Shown piece after piece: positions 62,035 to 64,000 of a DNA stretch of 64,000 nucleotides (positions are counted from its first letter, which is position 1; each line of letters begins with the position of its first letter). The DNA is from CAZART01 sp964487555 (GTDB lineage Bacteria; Bacteroidota; Rhodothermia; Rhodothermales; VXPQ01), in NCBI GenBank assembly GCA_964487555.1, contig CAZART010000008.1:1-64000 (forward strand), written 5' to 3'. Below the pieces are notes generated by a model, which had not been told where the DNA came from, did not search any database, and worked only from the letters and a program-made list of their open reading frames with translations. The translations under genes were made by a program, and so were the position numbers.

Positions 62035-62472
62035 CTACATCATCGTCGCTAACTTCACTTCCTCCCACTTGCCTTTGTCATTCTTCACTTCAAGTTTCGT
62101 CGGGATGATGCCTCCCGGATACGCAAGGTCGCCGGTAACTCGTGCATCCTTCGATGCATGTTCGGCCACCTGTGAAGCGGGCGTGACCAGGATGTACACC
62201 TGTCCATCGTCTTTGCCGCCTTCAAGGATGCCGACCGGGATACCCATCTGAGCGCATGCCGTGGCGCAGTTCGGCATCTTACCCATCTTGCCGTCTTTCA
62301 TCGGAACGACGTGTTCATTGTCGACATTCGCGTGGTTCATGCCATAACACTTCGTGTCGATGATTTTACCTATTACGGTCACTTTGTCGGGCGTATTCGC
62401 CTTCTCGGGCGCATTCGCTGCGCCGGCGACGACCATGGCCACGATCATGAGCAGGGGAATCAGCTTTCTCAT
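62035..62472 (-). CDS. Exported DTxCY/CAxxCA-motif protein, paralogue 2
   Basis: A 145-residue protein with a cleavable signal (LIPLLMIVAMVVAGAANA) and no lipobox. The core is VIGKIIDTKCYGMNHANVDNEHVV, a Lys/Met linker, MPNCATACAQMGIPVGIL, QVYILVTPASQV and RVTGDLAYPGGIIPTKLEV. It aligns with the lipoprotein at 61508. GAGGTG before ATG 62472 is a strong ribosome-binding site. It is the first gene of a leftward set with paralogue 1 and the CusF-like gene, separated from them by a hairpin. Confidence 0.82.
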   Translation of the reverse strand: MRKLIPLLMIVAMVVAGAANAPEKANTPDKVTVIGKIIDTKCYGMNHANVDNEHVVPMKDGKMGKMPNCATACAQMGIPVGILEGGKDDGQVYILVTPASQVAEHASKDARVTGDLAYPGGIIPTKLEVKNDKGKWEEVKLATMM

Positions 62473-62990
62473 GGGTTCACCTCATTGGTAGGTTTGTGAT
62501 GGATTTCTTGGATGAGCGTACGGCCGCGATTCAGCACGGACATGTTGGATGCCGATCAGCGTCATGCTTTTTATCACGCGTCATCATGATGCACGTCCGG
62601 CAACCTGAATAAAGAGCGCCCTCATAAGCATCCGTAGCACGGGATGGGCCTGCGTTACGGATCGCGCCGGGGATTTTTTGAAGCCGCAGCACGTTGCACC
62701 TATTACATGCGCGAGGGCGCGTATCGGGATGCATGCCGGCTGCGTAGGTGATTGTCGTCATTAGGCGTTTTTGAATAAAGCCGCATCCTGCAGTAAACAC
62801 TGCGAAGACAGGAGGCCGGACGAGGGGAGATCAAAGGAATTACTGTTTGCACGGATTGTGACGAACTCGTTCTGCAAAGAACATTGTACCATACTACAGC
62901 GCGTGTTGTTGAATCCGGCATGATGAAGGAGACGGTCAGCATCCAGCAATGAAATGCGATGGCGGGACTTCCAAGCCGATTCCTCGTTGA
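62473..62990. other. Intergenic region, no gene recognised
   Basis: About 520 bp upstream of paralogue 2. Short frames exist on both strands, but none has a sensible composition, ribosome-binding site or family likeness. It should hold the promoter of paralogue 2. Confidence 0.45.
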
Positions 62991-63300
62991 GGTCGCCTGG
63001 TCCGGAGGAACACGCTAACGCACGCGTGGCCTACCCTTGATGTTTTTGGCGTACAATCGGCTGGTGGAACGGCTTCGAATGAAATTGCGGTTTTCAGGCA
63101 ACCTCAGGGCCTTCCGGTTCGCTTCGCGGGCTATAAGATTGAGCCCGCGGCGATCGGGAACAAGAAATGCCTCCTGGTCGATGTAGGCCGCTACTGCGCC
63201 ATCACGTTTTCTTCCGACGAAGGCTCAGTACGTCGTCATCGGACGGAACGACGACATCAGGGTGGCCGAAATAATCGATGAGCTTCCGACATCCCTCTGA
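62991..63300 (+). pseudogene. Possible decayed gene with a frameshift, no recognised family
   Basis: One frame is open without a start codon from 62991 and reads DVFGVQSAGGTASNEIAVF, RQPQGLPVRFAGYKIEP and IGNKKCLLVDVGRYCAITF up to about 63210. Another frame continues with LPTKAQYVVIGRNDDIRVAE and IIDELPTSL to TGA at 63298-63300. The two together look like one protein end broken by a frameshift. A TGA at 62988 precedes the open stretch. Confidence 0.4.
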
Positions 63301-63326
63301 TAACGAAAGGCGAAGTAACGTCTAAT

Positions 63327-64000
63327 ATGAAACCACGAGTGCCATCACTCATTGGAGCGTTGCTCTTCCTGATGAGCTGGGGTCCCCCGTTGCAGTATGC
63401 GAATGCGCAGGGTGGACACGGCCCCGTCTTCGGGCTGGCGACGCCGACGCTGCCTCAAGGAGCCTGGAACGTGGACGCGACGATTATGTCGGCGGCGCGC
63501 AACCAGCGCGCGTATATGGCGCGCCAGACGATCCGTTACGGGCTGACTGAAGACATTCAACTGAACCTTTCCATTCCGCAGACCATCGTGCGAATCGACG
63601 CGCCGTTGCGCACGCGCATCGGAACGATGATGGCCGGCATGGGAGATCTCGAGGCTTCGGCCATGTGGCGCTTCCACAAGGTTTATCCCGACGTCGGACA
63701 GCGATTTGAGTCAACGCTGCTGTTGAGCGGCCTCTATCCGATCGAGGATGAGCGCGGGCTTAACGTGGGACCGGGATTTCATGCTGCTGCCGTGACGGGC
63801 TTCGCTTCGAGGAGCTTTTACGTATGGGGCGGGGGTGGATATCAGCACTACGCCGATAAAAAAGGAGATCGCCCGGGCGATCTGGGTTATCTCAGTGCAG
63901 TGTTTGCTTGGCGGCCACCGGTCTTTCAGGGCGATTATCCAAAGCCGGACTGGCGCATTTTCGTGGAGTCGGTGACCGAATTTGTCGCTCGCGACGAGGT
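63327..64000 (+). CDS. Outer-membrane transporter-like barrel protein (3' end beyond window)
   Basis: At least 224 residues, open to the window edge. ATG 63327 starts a signal peptide (SLIGALLFLMSWGPPLQYANAQ) followed by GGHGPVFGLATPTLPQGAWNVDATIMSA, YGLTEDIQLNLSIPQTIVRID, GDLEASAMWRFHKVYPDVG, ESTLLLSGLYPIEDE, GPGFHAAAVTGFASRSFYVWGGGGYQHY and LSAVFAWRPP. This is the transporter-type beta-barrel often found beside copper, arsenic or other metal-export genes in Bacteroidota. It lacks its C-terminal strands here. Confidence 0.75.
   Translation, partial: MKPRVPSLIGALLFLMSWGPPLQYANAQGGHGPVFGLATPTLPQGAWNVDATIMSAARNQRAYMARQTIRYGLTEDIQLNLSIPQTIVRIDAPLRTRIGTMMAGMGDLEASAMWRFHKVYPDVGQRFESTLLLSGLYPIEDERGLNVGPGFHAAAVTGFASRSFYVWGGGGYQHYADKKGDRPGDLGYLSAVFAWRPPVFQGDYPKPDWRIFVESVTEFVARDE

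Noticed and set aside
62531..62942. Two minus-strand frames of 79-90 codons
   Set aside because: Poor composition, no ribosome-binding site and mutual overlap; treated as non-coding.

Overview
The window looks like a chromosomal contig or scaffold from a Rhodothermales-like member of the Bacteroidota/Rhodothermota group, probably a metagenome or draft assembly. The reasons are moderately high GC, a SusC/SusD pair, secreted proteins ending in the Por/T9SS-type C-terminal sorting domain, solitary FtsX-type permeases, a two-component beta-propeller sensor kinase, many Tat- or lipoprotein-exported enzymes, and Bacteroidota-style SSS symporters. The genus is not determined. No rRNA, tRNA, CRISPR array, phage or intact insertion sequence was recognised.

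Layout. 0-16.6 kb: a mosaic of secreted and peripheral metabolic genes (LVIVD propeller, D-aminoacylase-like amidohydrolase, CarboxypepD_reg protein, VKOR-like membrane protein, Asp-nucleophile alpha/beta hydrolase, deiodinase-like redox protein, DUF5060 glycosidase-like protein, SRPBCC protein, class-V aminotransferase, FtsX permease). 17-24.2 kb: lactonase, large sensor kinase, SSS symporter. 24.3-27.1 kb: two decayed fragments of the same amidohydrolase family around two secreted/outer-membrane protein genes. 27.1-29.2 kb: ECF sigma, membrane anti-sigma, second sigma-like protein. 29.3-32.2 kb: a tightly overlapping di-haem oxidoreductase - Rieske - porin operon with a DtxR/MntR-like palindrome in its promoter. 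32.4-48.1 kb: a sugar-use locus (NIPSNAP protein, aldose epimerase, SusC, SusD, LacI regulator, FucI-like isomerase, ribulokinase, ribulose-5-phosphate 4-epimerase, SSS symporter, SDR), best read as L-arabinose uptake and catabolism with a non-standard isomerase. 48.3-56.1 kb: ExoD, acetamidase/formamidase, outer-membrane protein, EF-hand lipoprotein, MEDS sensor, two glycosyltransferases. 56.2-64.0 kb: a metal and redox neighbourhood (Cys-rich four-helix copper-binding protein, ArsM, DsrE, ECF sigma/anti-sigma, DUF6503-like lipoprotein, TlpA, CusF-like protein, two paralogous small exported Cys-motif proteins, and a beta-barrel gene cut by the window end).

Assembly. Both 100-N gaps (2345-2444 and 16786-16885) are flanked by perfect 55-bp direct duplications. 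This is what two contigs overlapping by a k-mer of 55 look like after scaffolding. Collapsing the first gap restores an in-frame stop to the first gene.

The strongest leads are the di-haem/Rieske/porin operon with its metal-regulator-like site, the pair of paralogous exported DTxCY/CAxxCA proteins beside a CusF-like gene, and the araBD locus that uses a FucI-type isomerase. All functions are inferred from sequence motifs read by eye.
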